DNA from: Hespellia sp.
GTDB lineage: Bacteria; Bacillota; Clostridia; Lachnospirales; Lachnospiraceae
Assembly (NCBI GenBank): GCA_028694105.1
Contig: JAQUUC010000015.1
Location: forward strand, 1-58,175
Reading direction: 5' to 3'
DNA: 58,175 nt
Part shown: piece after piece, positions 16,478 to 24,947 of the stretch
Layout: each line of letters begins with the position of its first letter
Position numbering within the stretch: position 1 is the stretch's first letter
Position numbers and translations under genes: made by a program
Notes under the pieces: generated by a model
The model's database searches: none
Seen by the model: the letters and a program-made list of their open reading frames with translations, nothing else
What the model was told of the DNA's origin: nothing

Positions 16478-17881
16478 TTATTCTTTTCCGTTCCAGCAAT
16501 ATGTACATAATTTACATGGATCGATTCCAATTGATTCAATCATGTCATCTAGGCGGTGGTAGAGCAGAGAAGAGAAGTTTAGTTCCCGCTCAATGGTTTT
16601 GGTCATTGCCTGATAACGGTCTGTGGTCGGATTGGTGTATTCTTCGAGATACTGCTGATCATTCTCACCTTCCAAGCGCTTGATGACCTTGCGGGCAATT
16701 AATTCCATCTCCGAGGTGGAACGGGAGAAGTTCAGATACTTACAGCCGTACACGATCGGTGGACATGCGGTGCGGATATGGACTTCTCGTGCACCACTCT
16801 GATATAAGAATTCTGTTGTCTCACGAAGCTGTGTTCCACGGACAATCGAATCATCAATCAGAAGAAGACTCTTTTTCTGAATCAATTCATGAATTGGAAT
16901 TAATTTCATTTTTGCAATCAGATTACGCTGGCTCTGGATTGTCGGCATGAAGGAACGCGGCCAGGTCGGTGTATATTTAATGAATGGTCTGGAAAAAGGA
17001 ATGCCGGATGCATTGGCATAACCAACCGCGTGGGCGATTCCGGAATCCGGAACTCCGGCAACTGTATCAGGAGCAGCATCATCTCTGCTCGCCAGCAATT
17101 CACCGCATTTGTAACGCATCTGTTCAACGCTGACTCCTTCATAGGAAGAAGACGGGTAGCCATAATATACCCACAGGAAGGTACAGATCTTCATGTCGGT
17201 ACCGGGCTGGACGAGTGTGACAACAGCCTCCGGTGTCATGACAACAATCTCGCCGGGACCGAGCTCTTTGTATTCCTGATAACCCAGATTGAGATAAGCG
17301 AAGCTCTCAAAGCTGGCACAAAAAGCACCATCCTTTTTGCCAATTGCAACCGGTGTCCGTCCCATGCGGTCACGAGCAAGATAAATTCCCTTAGGCGTCA
17401 TACAGAGCATCGTCATGGAACCCTCAATCTTCTCCTGCGCATACTGCAGACCTTCCACCAGATTACTCTTCTGGTTGATGATAGCGGCAACCAGTTCAGT
17501 TGCGTTGATATCGCCGCCGCTCATTTCCAAAAAGTGCGTGTGTCCGGCTTTAAATAAATCCTTCATCAGCTCGGTCTGGTTGTTAATCTTACCAACGGTA
17601 GCCAGAGCGTATGTTCCGTGATGAGAACGAATCAGAAGCGGCTGCGGCTCATAGTCGGAAATGCAGCCAATTCCCATATTTCCTTTCATTTCGTTGACAT
17701 CTTTTTCGAATTTCGTACGAAACGGCGAATTTTCGATGTTGTGGATAGAACGGTCGAACCCGTCCTTTCCGTATGCTGCCAAACCACCACGTCTTGTCCC
17801 GAGGTGAGAATGATAGTCTGTTCCAAAAAAAAGATCAAAGACGCAATCGTCTTTTGATGCTACTGCAAAAAAACCACCCAT
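16478..17881 (-). CDS. Amidophosphoribosyltransferase (PurF) paralogue lacking the glutaminase cysteine
   Basis: 467 residues. It aligns with PurF from end to end: an N-terminal Ntn-type domain, then a phosphoribosyltransferase domain with the PRPP loop IDDSIVRGT (342-350). The protein begins MGGFFAVASK where active PurF has a nucleophilic Cys after the start, and the oxyanion HNGN is replaced by TVGKIN (95-100), so glutamine hydrolysis should be lost. Four cysteines matching the B. subtilis Fe-S ligands remain (C233 in ICTF, C380 in YGC, C459 and C462 in CTYC). The ATG is fixed by AGGAGG seven bases upstream. It might use free ammonia or have a regulatory role (inference). Confidence 0.85.
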   Translation of the reverse strand: MGGFFAVASKDDCVFDLFFGTDYHSHLGTRRGGLAAYGKDGFDRSIHNIENSPFRTKFEKDVNEMKGNMGIGCISDYEPQPLLIRSHHGTYALATVGKINNQTELMKDLFKAGHTHFLEMSGGDINATELVAAIINQKSNLVEGLQYAQEKIEGSMTMLCMTPKGIYLARDRMGRTPVAIGKKDGAFCASFESFAYLNLGYQEYKELGPGEIVVMTPEAVVTLVQPGTDMKICTFLWVYYGYPSSSYEGVSVEQMRYKCGELLASRDDAAPDTVAGVPDSGIAHAVGYANASGIPFSRPFIKYTPTWPRSFMPTIQSQRNLIAKMKLIPIHELIQKKSLLLIDDSIVRGTQLRETTEFLYQSGAREVHIRTACPPIVYGCKYLNFSRSTSEMELIARKVIKRLEGENDQQYLEEYTNPTTDRYQAMTKTIERELNFSSLLYHRLDDMIESIGIDPCKLCTYCWNGKE

Positions 17882-17933
17882 GTGTAAACCTCCTATAATA
17901 AAATCTCAATGAAAAAAATCACTTTACACAAGT

Positions 17934-17963
17934 TTAACATAAGAATAGAAAATGTGCTATACT
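17934..17963 (+). promoter_or_regulatory. Promoter of the LTA-synthase-like gene
   Basis: -35 TTAACA (17934-17939) and -10 TATACT (17958-17963), 18 bp apart and 46 bp before the ATG at 18009. Confidence 0.55.
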
Positions 17964-18008
17964 TCTATGTAAGACTTGCAGAGGAAAACAAAAAACGAGG
18001 ATAAAACG

Positions 18009-20351
18009 ATGCAGAAAGTTACAATTATAATTTTTTTAAAAGAGGAGTGGCGATATCTGCTGGCGGCCTTTGGACTGGCAGTGGCGTCGTCGGCTCTGAT
18101 GTGCATTCCACTGATTCAGCCGTGTATGGCCGACTATGGAGAATTATTTTTCAGCTATACCGTAATATGTGCACTGTGGACAGGGATTTATCTGTTATGC
18201 GCAGTGTTTCCGGCTTTTTTGTGGCTGGGGCGTTACGGAATCTTTTCGGGATTTTTCACCGGAATTTTCAAGAAAAAAAAGCAGCAGGATAGGCGTCAGA
18301 CTGCAGTAAGACTGCTTCGGCTGGCAATCGCCTGCTTTGGACTATATGAGATTATGACCTATCACCGTTTTTCCATGCGTGTGGTGATTATTTCAATATT
18401 TCGCAACCGCTCAGGGGCATACCTGCAGTTTTTGCTGGGACTGGTTTTTTTCGTGATTCTTCTGACCGACTGGAAGAAGGCGGCGAAAGCGTTTTTGCGA
18501 TGGGATCAGAAATATCCGTGGATGCTCAAGAGTGTGCTGGTATTGTTTGTCTCCTTTATGGGCTTTTTTATCATCGAGATGTTCTGCGAGAGCAAGATGC
18601 TGACTTATATGGATATGCGTTTCCTAAATATCTGCTATTGGGGAATTCTGCTGTTGTTTCTCTATCTGATTTTCCGACAACTGAAGATCAGTGCGGTCAT
18701 AACCCTTGTGACAGCCTATGTGCTGGGCCTTGCTAATTATCTGGTCGTGATGTTCCGCGGAAATGAAATTCTCTGGGGTGATATTCAGGCAGCGGGAACG
18801 GCAATGGAGGTCGTAGATAACTATTCTTTTAAGCCAGACCAGTATTTTCCGATGGTTACGATTGCATTTGTATTATCTGTTTTGGTGATTCTGGTGCTGC
18901 CACTGAAAGAGAAACGGCAAAAGGTTGATAAAAAGCGTGTGATACAGACTTTGATTTCAGAAGCACTTCTGATTGCAGTTCTTTTGATTGCAAATGTGAG
19001 CGGTGTGCTCTACGGATTTATTCAGGGAAATTATTGGGACTATACAGCGATGATGACAAACACTGGATACATTCCCTACTTTATCAGTAACGTGAATTAT
19101 TCGGCATCGGTGAAGCTGGAGAATTATTCGGCAAGCTCCGCGAAAAAGACACTGGAAAAGAGCAGTGCCCTCTTAGGAGATGATGCGGCAGTGGCAGATA
19201 CAAGCGCGGAGGAGACAGCACAAGCCCCCAATATTATTATGATTATGGATGAGGCTTTTTCGGATCTGGCAGTTAATGGTGATTTAGAGACGAATCAGGA
19301 CTATATGCCGTTCATACATAACATGGAAGATAATACGATCAAGGGGTATTTGCACTTATCTATCTGCGGAGCACCGACTGCAAATACAGAGTTCGAAGTA
19401 CTGACGAGGAGTTCGATGGCATTTCTGCCGGTGGGCAGCATTCCGTATAACCAGTATGTGACATCCAAGATTCCATCGCTTGCAAGTGTGCTTGCAAACA
19501 GTGAAGACGAATATCAGACATTTGCGTACCACAGTTATTCGTGCACCGGATATAACCGTCCGAAGGCATACGATTTCCTCGGGTTTGATGACAGTCTGTT
19601 CGTGGAGGAAGAGGATATGGATGCGTATGAAGCGGTTCGTGGGTATGTCAGTGATGCTTCGGATTTTAAAAAGCTGGAAGAGATATATGAAGAGAAAAAA
19701 GACGGGAATCCGTTGTTTCTGTTTAATGTCACCATGCAGAATCACGGTGGATATATGACATATTTTGACCAGGGTGAGGATGCCATTGAGGTTACGAATT
19801 TTGACGCGGATTATCAGCTGGAGAATTACTTGACGCTGATTAAGAAATCAGACAATGCAGTGAAGGAATTGGTTACATATTTCCAAAAGGAGGAAGAACC
19901 GACGATGATCATCTTCTTTGGAGATCATCAGCCGAAGCTTGCAGATGAAATATTAGAACCGTTCATGGCAGACAGTGGAAGCGATGAAGCTGCGGCAGAC
20001 GGAAGCAGCCGGTACACCAATGTATCGAGCCGTTATGAGGTTCCGTTCTTTATTTGGACGAACTATGATATCAAAGAGCAGCAGAATGTGGACATTTCCG
20101 CAAATTATCTGTCTTCTTACGTGCTGGAGCATGCGGGAATCCCGCTGACCTCTTACGATGATTTCCTGCTGGAGCTGCGGCAGTCGTATCCTATATTAAC
20201 GGCAAAAGAATACTGGGATGCGGATGGAAATGTGATGAGCTGGGATGGCGAGAAACCGAGCGCAATCAGCAGTTATGAGAATATTCAGTACAACTGTCTG
20301 TTTGATAAGGATCATAAGCTGAGCACGTTCTTTAACGGGACGGGCGATTGA
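18009..20351 (+). CDS. LTA synthase-family sulfatase-like phosphoglycerol transferase
   Basis: 780 residues from the ATG at 18009 (ACGAGG eight bases upstream); a TTG at 17976 is less likely. The N-terminal half has many membrane helices. The extracellular half has the alkaline-phosphatase fold: NIIMIMDEAFSD (metal Glu), GAPTANTEFEVLT (catalytic Thr), MQNHGGYM and FFGDHQPK (metal Asp/His). These enzymes move glycerol-phosphate from phosphatidylglycerol to lipoteichoic acid or to related surface polymers. It is longer than typical LtaS (~650), mainly from a longer membrane part. Single gene with its own promoter. Confidence 0.9.
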   Translation: MQKVTIIIFLKEEWRYLLAAFGLAVASSALMCIPLIQPCMADYGELFFSYTVICALWTGIYLLCAVFPAFLWLGRYGIFSGFFTGIFKKKKQQDRRQTAVRLLRLAIACFGLYEIMTYHRFSMRVVIISIFRNRSGAYLQFLLGLVFFVILLTDWKKAAKAFLRWDQKYPWMLKSVLVLFVSFMGFFIIEMFCESKMLTYMDMRFLNICYWGILLLFLYLIFRQLKISAVITLVTAYVLGLANYLVVMFRGNEILWGDIQAAGTAMEVVDNYSFKPDQYFPMVTIAFVLSVLVILVLPLKEKRQKVDKKRVIQTLISEALLIAVLLIANVSGVLYGFIQGNYWDYTAMMTNTGYIPYFISNVNYSASVKLENYSASSAKKTLEKSSALLGDDAAVADTSAEETAQAPNIIMIMDEAFSDLAVNGDLETNQDYMPFIHNMEDNTIKGYLHLSICGAPTANTEFEVLTRSSMAFLPVGSIPYNQYVTSKIPSLASVLANSEDEYQTFAYHSYSCTGYNRPKAYDFLGFDDSLFVEEEDMDAYEAVRGYVSDASDFKKLEEIYEEKKDGNPLFLFNVTMQNHGGYMTYFDQGEDAIEVTNFDADYQLENYLTLIKKSDNAVKELVTYFQKEEEPTMIIFFGDHQPKLADEILEPFMADSGSDEAAADGSSRYTNVSSRYEVPFFIWTNYDIKEQQNVDISANYLSSYVLEHAGIPLTSYDDFLLELRQSYPILTAKEYWDADGNVMSWDGEKPSAISSYENIQYNCLFDKDHKLSTFFNGTGD

Positions 20352-20393
20352 CTTTTCAAAGAAAATCTGTTATGATAAGCAACGGTAACTAGT

Positions 20394-20431
20394 AAAGGCC
20401 CTTTGCCTGTGGTATCAGGCGAAGGGTCTTT
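20394..20431 (+). terminator. Strong hairpin after LTA-synthase-like gene
   Basis: AAAGGCCCTTTGCCTG pairs with CAGGCGAAGGGTCTTT around a 6-base loop. No long T run follows, so it is a probable but imperfect terminator, or a leader structure of the helicase gene downstream. Confidence 0.6.
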
Positions 20432-20488
20432 GTGCGCGACAGCATAGCGGCTGCAGATGATGTATTTGCAGAATGATGGGAGTAATCT

Positions 20489-20519
20489 TATGTGTTGTCG
20501 GCAATAATGACAACATACA
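20489..20519 (+). promoter_or_regulatory. Leader hairpin just before the DEAD-box helicase ribosome site
   Basis: TATGTGTTGTC (20489-20499) and GACAACATACA (20509-20519) pair over 11 positions with one mismatch and one G-U. The stem ends four bases before GGAG. It could modulate translation of the RNA helicase. Confidence 0.4.
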
Positions 20520-20532
20520 AGAATGGAGAATT

Positions 20533-22128
20533 ATGTCAGGAATTAGATTTGAAGAGCTGGGGCTTACCCCGGAAATTGAAAAAGCAGTAAAATACATGGG
20601 ATTTGAGGAGGCTTCACCGATTCAGGCGAAGACGATTCCGGTCATCAAGGAAGGCAGAGATATCATCGGACAGGCACAGACCGGTACAGGTAAGACTGCG
20701 GCATTTGGTATTCCAATGCTGGAGAAGATTGAACCGAAGAATAAGAAGCTGCAGGGAATTATCCTCTGCCCGACCAGAGAACTTGCAATTCAGGTTGCGG
20801 AAGAGATTCGTAACCTCGCAAAATATATGCATGCAATTAAGGTACTGCCGATTTACGGAGGACAGGATATTGTAAAGCAGATTCGCTCCTTAAAGGCCGG
20901 CACACAATTGATCATCGGTACACCGGGACGAGTGATGGACCATATGCGCCGTAAGACAATCAAGATGGACGAAGTTCATACGGTAATCTTAGATGAGGCA
21001 GATGAGATGCTTAACATGGGATTCCGCGAGGATATTGAGACAATTTTAGAGGGAGTACCGGAAGAGAGACAGACGATTTTATTCTCAGCAACGATGCCGA
21101 AAGCAATCATGGATATCACAAAGAAATTCCAGAAGAACGCTGAGATTATCAAGGTTGTGAAAAAAGAACTGACCGTTCCGAACATCGAACAGTTTTATTA
21201 TGAAGTAAGACCAAAGAATAAAGAAGAAGTATTATCCCGTCTGCTGGATATTTATTCACCAAAGCTTGCAGTTGTATTCTGTAACAAGAAGAGAACCGTA
21301 GATGAGCTGGTGACAGCACTTCAGGGACGAGGATACTTTGCAGCAGGACTTCACGGAGATTTGAAGCAGACGCAGAGAGACCGTGTGATGCAGAGCTTTA
21401 GAAGCGGACGTACCGAAGTATTATGTGCAACAGATGTAGCGGCACGTGGTATTGATGTCGATGATGTCGAGGCGGTATTTAACTATGACCTGCCACAGGA
21501 TGACGAGTATTATGTACATCGGATCGGAAGAACCGGACGTGCCGGAAGAGTGGGCCGTTCCTTCTCATTTGTATCAGGAAAAGAAGTATATAAGTTAAAA
21601 GAAATTCAGAGATACTGTAAGACCAAGATCAAAGCACAGAGCATTCCTTCTGTGGACGATGTCGCAAATACCAAGATGGATAAAATCATGGAAGAAGTGA
21701 CGGGCATCATCGAGAATGAGGATTTGACAGCGATGATCAATGCAATCCAGAGTCAGGTCAATGATTCGGATTACACCGCTATGGACATGGCAGCAGCTTT
21801 CTTAAAGATGCAGATTGGTTCTGAACAGGAGCCGGAGATGCAGGAAACTTCCAGCATGGACTTTGGCGATACCGGAGCGGAAGAGCCGGGAATGGTACGT
21901 CTGTTCGTCAACATCGGTAAAAAGCAGAAAGCAAGACCGGGAGACATCGTGGGAGCACTTGCGGGCGAAAGCGGTATGCCGGGCAAATTAATCGGATCGA
22001 TTGACATGTTCGACAACTACACCTTTGTGGAAGTTCCGCGTGAATATACGATGGATGTATTAAATGCAATGAAGCATGCAAAGATCAAAGGAAAAAGTAT
22101 TGCGATTGAGCCTGCGAACAGAAAATAA
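20533..22128 (+). CDS. DEAD-box ATP-dependent RNA helicase with DbpA-type RNA-binding domain
   Basis: 531 residues. All motifs are present in order: Q motif GFEEASPIQ, I AQTGTGKT, Ia PTRELA, GTPGR, II DEAD, III SAT, HGDLKQTQRDR, ATDVAARGID and HRIGRTGRAGR. The last ~75 residues (MVRLFVNIGKKQKARPGDIVGAL...) are a DbpA/CsdA-like RNA-binding domain, which in DbpA recognises 23S rRNA. Likely roles are ribosome assembly and RNA turnover in the cold. The start at 20533 follows GGAGA; the frame extends upstream to 20473 but that stretch overlaps a leader hairpin and has no ribosome site. Confidence 0.95.
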   Translation: MSGIRFEELGLTPEIEKAVKYMGFEEASPIQAKTIPVIKEGRDIIGQAQTGTGKTAAFGIPMLEKIEPKNKKLQGIILCPTRELAIQVAEEIRNLAKYMHAIKVLPIYGGQDIVKQIRSLKAGTQLIIGTPGRVMDHMRRKTIKMDEVHTVILDEADEMLNMGFREDIETILEGVPEERQTILFSATMPKAIMDITKKFQKNAEIIKVVKKELTVPNIEQFYYEVRPKNKEEVLSRLLDIYSPKLAVVFCNKKRTVDELVTALQGRGYFAAGLHGDLKQTQRDRVMQSFRSGRTEVLCATDVAARGIDVDDVEAVFNYDLPQDDEYYVHRIGRTGRAGRVGRSFSFVSGKEVYKLKEIQRYCKTKIKAQSIPSVDDVANTKMDKIMEEVTGIIENEDLTAMINAIQSQVNDSDYTAMDMAAAFLKMQIGSEQEPEMQETSSMDFGDTGAEEPGMVRLFVNIGKKQKARPGDIVGALAGESGMPGKLIGSIDMFDNYTFVEVPREYTMDVLNAMKHAKIKGKSIAIEPANRK

Positions 22129-22237
22129 AACTGGCTTGGCTAAAAAATGAAAAACTGGCTGTTTCTATCCATCCACTCGGGTGATATTATCTATCTGACG
22201 CATATGCAAAAGCAAAAGACAGAAACGAGGAATGAAT

Positions 22238-22846
22238 ATGGAAAACAGAAATAATACAATCATCAAATTAGCACAGACAGCACTGCTTGCAGCACTCTGT
22301 TTCGTGTCATTTACATTTTTACAGATTAAGATACCGATGCCGGGTGGGGATGCAACCTCACTTCATATAGGAAATGCATTCTGTGTACTGGCAGCATTGC
22401 TTCTTGGGGGCGGATACGGCGGACTTGCAGGAGCAATCGGTATGACGATCGCGGACATCATTGATCCGGTCTATATTACCGGAGCACCGAAGACCTTTGT
22501 ACTGAAATTATGTATCGGCCTGATTGTTGGTCTTGTCGCTCATCACGTTGCACATATTAACGAGAGTACCGATAAGAAATATATTTTCAAATGGAGCGTG
22601 CTTGCTTCTGTAGCCGGATTGGGATTTAATGTAATTGCAGATCCGATTGTAGGATATTTCTACAAGATGTATATTCTGGGACAGCCGCAGCAGATGGCAG
22701 AGGTGCTTGCGAAATGGAGTACAGCGACAACATTTGTCAATGCAGTTGTATCGACACTGCTTGTAGCACTCCTTTATAATGTACTGAGACCGGTACTGCT
22801 AAAAGCCGGATTACTCACATTTCAGCCTGCGAAGGCCGTGAAATAG
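22238..22846 (+). CDS. ECF transporter S-component, substrate unknown
   Basis: 202 residues, six hydrophobic segments. The N-terminal TALLAALCFVSFTFLQIKIPMPGG and the glycine-rich second region LGGGYGGLAGAIGMTIADIIDP are typical of ECF S-components, which bind a vitamin or cofactor precursor and use a shared EcfAAT energising module coded elsewhere. The start at 22238 lies seven bases after ACGAGG; the ATG at 22232 is too close. It stands alone with a terminator behind it. I looked for a thiamine, cobalamin, FMN, folate or preQ1 riboswitch in the 109 bp leader and found none, so the substrate stays open. Confidence 0.85.
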   Translation: MENRNNTIIKLAQTALLAALCFVSFTFLQIKIPMPGGDATSLHIGNAFCVLAALLLGGGYGGLAGAIGMTIADIIDPVYITGAPKTFVLKLCIGLIVGLVAHHVAHINESTDKKYIFKWSVLASVAGLGFNVIADPIVGYFYKMYILGQPQQMAEVLAKWSTATTFVNAVVSTLLVALLYNVLRPVLLKAGLLTFQPAKAVK

Positions 22847-22857
22847 AAAACAAAATC

Positions 22858-22896
22858 GGCAACCGTGATTTCTTCGTGAATCTCGGTTGCTTTTTT
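22858..22896 (+). terminator. Terminator after ECF S-component gene
   Basis: GCAACCGTGATTT pairs with GAATCTCGGTTGC (one internal mismatch) and is followed by six T's. Confidence 0.85.
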
Positions 22897-22946
22897 GTCT
22901 GAAAAATACTATAATTTCCATATGACAAATCTTGGAGGATAAGAAT

Positions 22947-23876
22947 ATGAAGAAAAAAGCAGTTGTCGCTCTCGGACACCGTGCACTGGGTACGACACTT
23001 CCGGAACAGAAGGTGGCAGTTAAGAATACAGCAAAAGCGATCGCAGATCTGATTGAAAAGGGATATCAGATTGTGATTACACATAGTAATGCACCTCAGG
23101 TGGGGATGATTCATATGGCAATGAACGAATTCGGAAAGCATCATGATGATTATACCGCAGCACCGATGAGTGTGTGTTCTGCGATGTCGCAGGGGTATAT
23201 CGGATATGACCTTCAGAACAGCATCCGTCAGGAACTGCTGAATCGTGGGATTTTCCGCACGGTAAGTACGATATTGACACAAGTGATCGTTGACCCTTAT
23301 GATGAGGCCTTCTACACACCAACCAAAGTGCTGGGACGCTATATGAGTGAAGAAGATGCGATGGAAGAGCGTAAGAAGGGTAATTATGTAGTGGAAGAAC
23401 CCGGAAAGGGGTTCCGCCGAGTTGTATCAGCACCGAATCCGGTCAGCATCGTGGAGATTGATGCTGTGAAGGCACTGGTGGACGCGGGACAGATTGTAAT
23501 TGCAGCAGGCGGCGGCGGTATTCCGGTCCTTCAGCAGGATCATGCACTAAAGGGAGCGAGTGCCGTAATTGAGAAGGATTTAGCCGCAGGTAAGCTGGCA
23601 GAAGGAATTGATGCAGACGAACTCATCATTCTGACCAGTGTTGAGAAGGTGGCTATCAACCGGGGAAAAGAGAATGAAGAGCACCTTGGTGAGATTACCG
23701 TAGAAGAAGCAAAGAAATATATGGAAGAAGGACACTTCGGTGTGTACAACATGCTTCCGAAATTCAGCGCATCCGTTGAATTTATTGAAAAGCGGGAGGG
23801 GCGTCAGGCATTGATTACCTCTTTCGATAAATTAAGTGAAGGACTTGAAGGCAAGAACGGAACCATTATCAAATAA
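22947..23876 (+). CDS. Carbamate kinase-like protein (amino acid kinase family)
   Basis: 309 residues, the normal length of ArcC. The C-terminal ATP part with IAAGGGGIPV and the ADELIILTSVEKVAINRGKENEEHLGEITVEEAKKYM block are clear carbamate kinase features, as is PKFSASVEFIEKREGRQALITS near the end. The enzyme converts carbamoyl phosphate and ADP to ATP, CO2 and ammonia in arginine, agmatine or purine breakdown. The N-terminal phosphate-binding motif is LGHRALG rather than LGGNALG. No arginine deiminase or transcarbamylase gene is nearby. GGAGG precedes the ATG by eight bases. Confidence 0.85.
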   Translation: MKKKAVVALGHRALGTTLPEQKVAVKNTAKAIADLIEKGYQIVITHSNAPQVGMIHMAMNEFGKHHDDYTAAPMSVCSAMSQGYIGYDLQNSIRQELLNRGIFRTVSTILTQVIVDPYDEAFYTPTKVLGRYMSEEDAMEERKKGNYVVEEPGKGFRRVVSAPNPVSIVEIDAVKALVDAGQIVIAAGGGGIPVLQQDHALKGASAVIEKDLAAGKLAEGIDADELIILTSVEKVAINRGKENEEHLGEITVEEAKKYMEEGHFGVYNMLPKFSASVEFIEKREGRQALITSFDKLSEGLEGKNGTIIK

Positions 23877-23900
23877 CCTTACAAAAGTATTCCCCGCTTG
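23875..23900 (+). repeat. Dispersed intergenic repeat, copy 2
   Basis: AACCTTACAAAAG followed by TATTCCCCGC, starting inside the carbamate kinase stop codon. It is related to the copies at 4078 and 50954, and is degenerate in the C run. Confidence 0.45.
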
Positions 23901-23980
23901 AATGGCAGAGCTTACACACTTGGAGGAGAATCCGCATATGATAATAATATGAAGCTTTGATGTGTGAAGTGAGGCTGGGT

Positions 23981-24241
23981 ATGCGACTATGTGAATTGCG
24001 GGACAAAGAAGTGATTAATACTTGTACCTGTACGAAGCTTGGCAGCGTTGTGGATCTGGAGATCAATGAATGTGAAGGCTGTGTGGAAGCAATCATTGTG
24101 CCCGGGCCTTGTAAAACATGGTGTATTCTCGGGACGGACAGTGAATACGTGATTCCGTATTCCTGCATCAAAAATATCGGGGAAGATATTATCCTTGTGG
24201 AAATACGTGAAGAGAAGTTTCTTAAAAAATGTGAAGAATAA
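23981..24241 (+). CDS. YlmC/YmxH-family sporulation protein (PRC-barrel)
   Basis: 86 residues. MRLCELRDKEVINTCTCTKLGSVVDLEIN is the typical start of the YlmC/YmxH group, followed by a PRC-barrel-type beta region and a final strand YVIPYSCIKNIGEDIILVEI. Family members are common in spore formers and B. subtilis YlmC/YmxH are linked to sporulation; the biochemical role is unknown. The start at 23981 is chosen by homology; an upstream ATG at 23957 lacks a clear ribosome site. It sits just before nrdR, a common Clostridia arrangement. It has an unusual number of cysteines (seven). Confidence 0.85.
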   Translation: MRLCELRDKEVINTCTCTKLGSVVDLEINECEGCVEAIIVPGPCKTWCILGTDSEYVIPYSCIKNIGEDIILVEIREEKFLKKCEE

Positions 24242-24272
24242 GATAAGATGATAGGGAAAGGTGGAAAAGAGT

Positions 24273-24725
24273 ATGAAATGTCCATATTGCGGCCATCCGG
24301 ATACCAGAGTAATTGATTCCAGACCGGCAGAAGACAAGAGCTCCATTAGAAGAAGACGTTCCTGCGATGTATGCGGGAAGCGTTTTACAACTTATGAGAA
24401 GGTTGAGACGATCCCTTTGATTATTATCAAAAAGGATAATAACCGTGAACAATATAACCGCTCTAAGATTGAACAGGGCGTTCTGCGCGCGTGTTACAAA
24501 AGGCCGGTGTCGGCGGCAGACATTCAGAAGACCATCGACAGCATCGAGATTGAGCTGTTCAACCGTGAGGAGAAGGAGATACCAAGTGCGGTCATCGGTG
24601 AGATCGTCATGGACAAGCTGCGAGATTTAGATCCGGTTGCATATGTCAGATTTGCTTCGGTCTATCGTGAATTCAAAGACGTGAATACATTCATGTCAGA
24701 GCTGAAAAAAATATTAGATAAATAA
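24273..24725 (+). CDS. nrdR: Transcriptional repressor NrdR
   Basis: 150 residues. A zinc ribbon at the N-terminus (MKCPYCGHPDTRVIDSR ... CDVCGKRFTTYE) is followed by an ATP-cone domain (IIKKDNNREQYNRSKIEQGVLRAC). NrdR senses ATP/dATP and represses ribonucleotide reductase genes. The start at 24273 matches the conserved beginning; a GTG at 24261 is in frame but less likely. It is probably co-transcribed with the YlmC gene 31 bp upstream, and a strong terminator follows. No NrdR box or reductase gene is seen in the window. Confidence 0.96.
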   Translation: MKCPYCGHPDTRVIDSRPAEDKSSIRRRRSCDVCGKRFTTYEKVETIPLIIIKKDNNREQYNRSKIEQGVLRACYKRPVSAADIQKTIDSIEIELFNREEKEIPSAVIGEIVMDKLRDLDPVAYVRFASVYREFKDVNTFMSELKKILDK

Positions 24726-24737
24726 AGGAAAACGTAG

Positions 24738-24788
24738 AAAAGAGTGTAGGAACTGTGTGTGATTTACATACAGTTCCTACACTCTTTT
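24738..24788 (+). terminator. Strong terminator after nrdR
   Basis: A 19 bp perfect stem: the left arm starts at 24738 (AAAAGAGTGTAGGAACTGT) and the right arm ends at 24788 with TTTT. It is symmetric enough to act on either strand. Confidence 0.9.
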
Positions 24789-24789
24789 A

Positions 24790-24928
24790 TTGTGTAATAG
24801 GAAAGTTCTCTGAACTTCCCCATTACACAATAACCCTCCGGGGGATGCGCACTACGCGCAAGAAGAATATGGTCACTGAAGAGACCGCGCTTCGGCGCGA
24901 GAGTTTCGGCAAGCGAAACTCTTTTTAA
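24790..24928 (+). repeat. Cluster of three to four hairpins between nrdR and the MTHFR gene
   Basis: After the nrdR terminator come TTGTGTAAT...ATTACACAA enclosing GGAA/TTCC, then a GC-rich hairpin around GATGCGCACTACGCGC, then CGCGC-TTCGG-CGCG, then GAGTTTCG-gcaag-CGAAACTC followed by TTTTT (24900-24928). The last is terminator-like on the + strand although no + strand gene precedes it. It is probably a dispersed intergenic element or a small structured RNA; no coding frame is present. Confidence 0.5.
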
Positions 24929-24947
24929 CAAAGCAGGCAAGTGATGG

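Noticed and set aside
17030-17557. 175-codon open frame on the + strand antisense to the PurF-like gene
   Set aside because: The PurF-like product explains the region fully.
22129-22237. Riboswitch ahead of the ECF S-component gene
   Set aside because: No conserved core of known vitamin riboswitches could be matched, and the leader is short.
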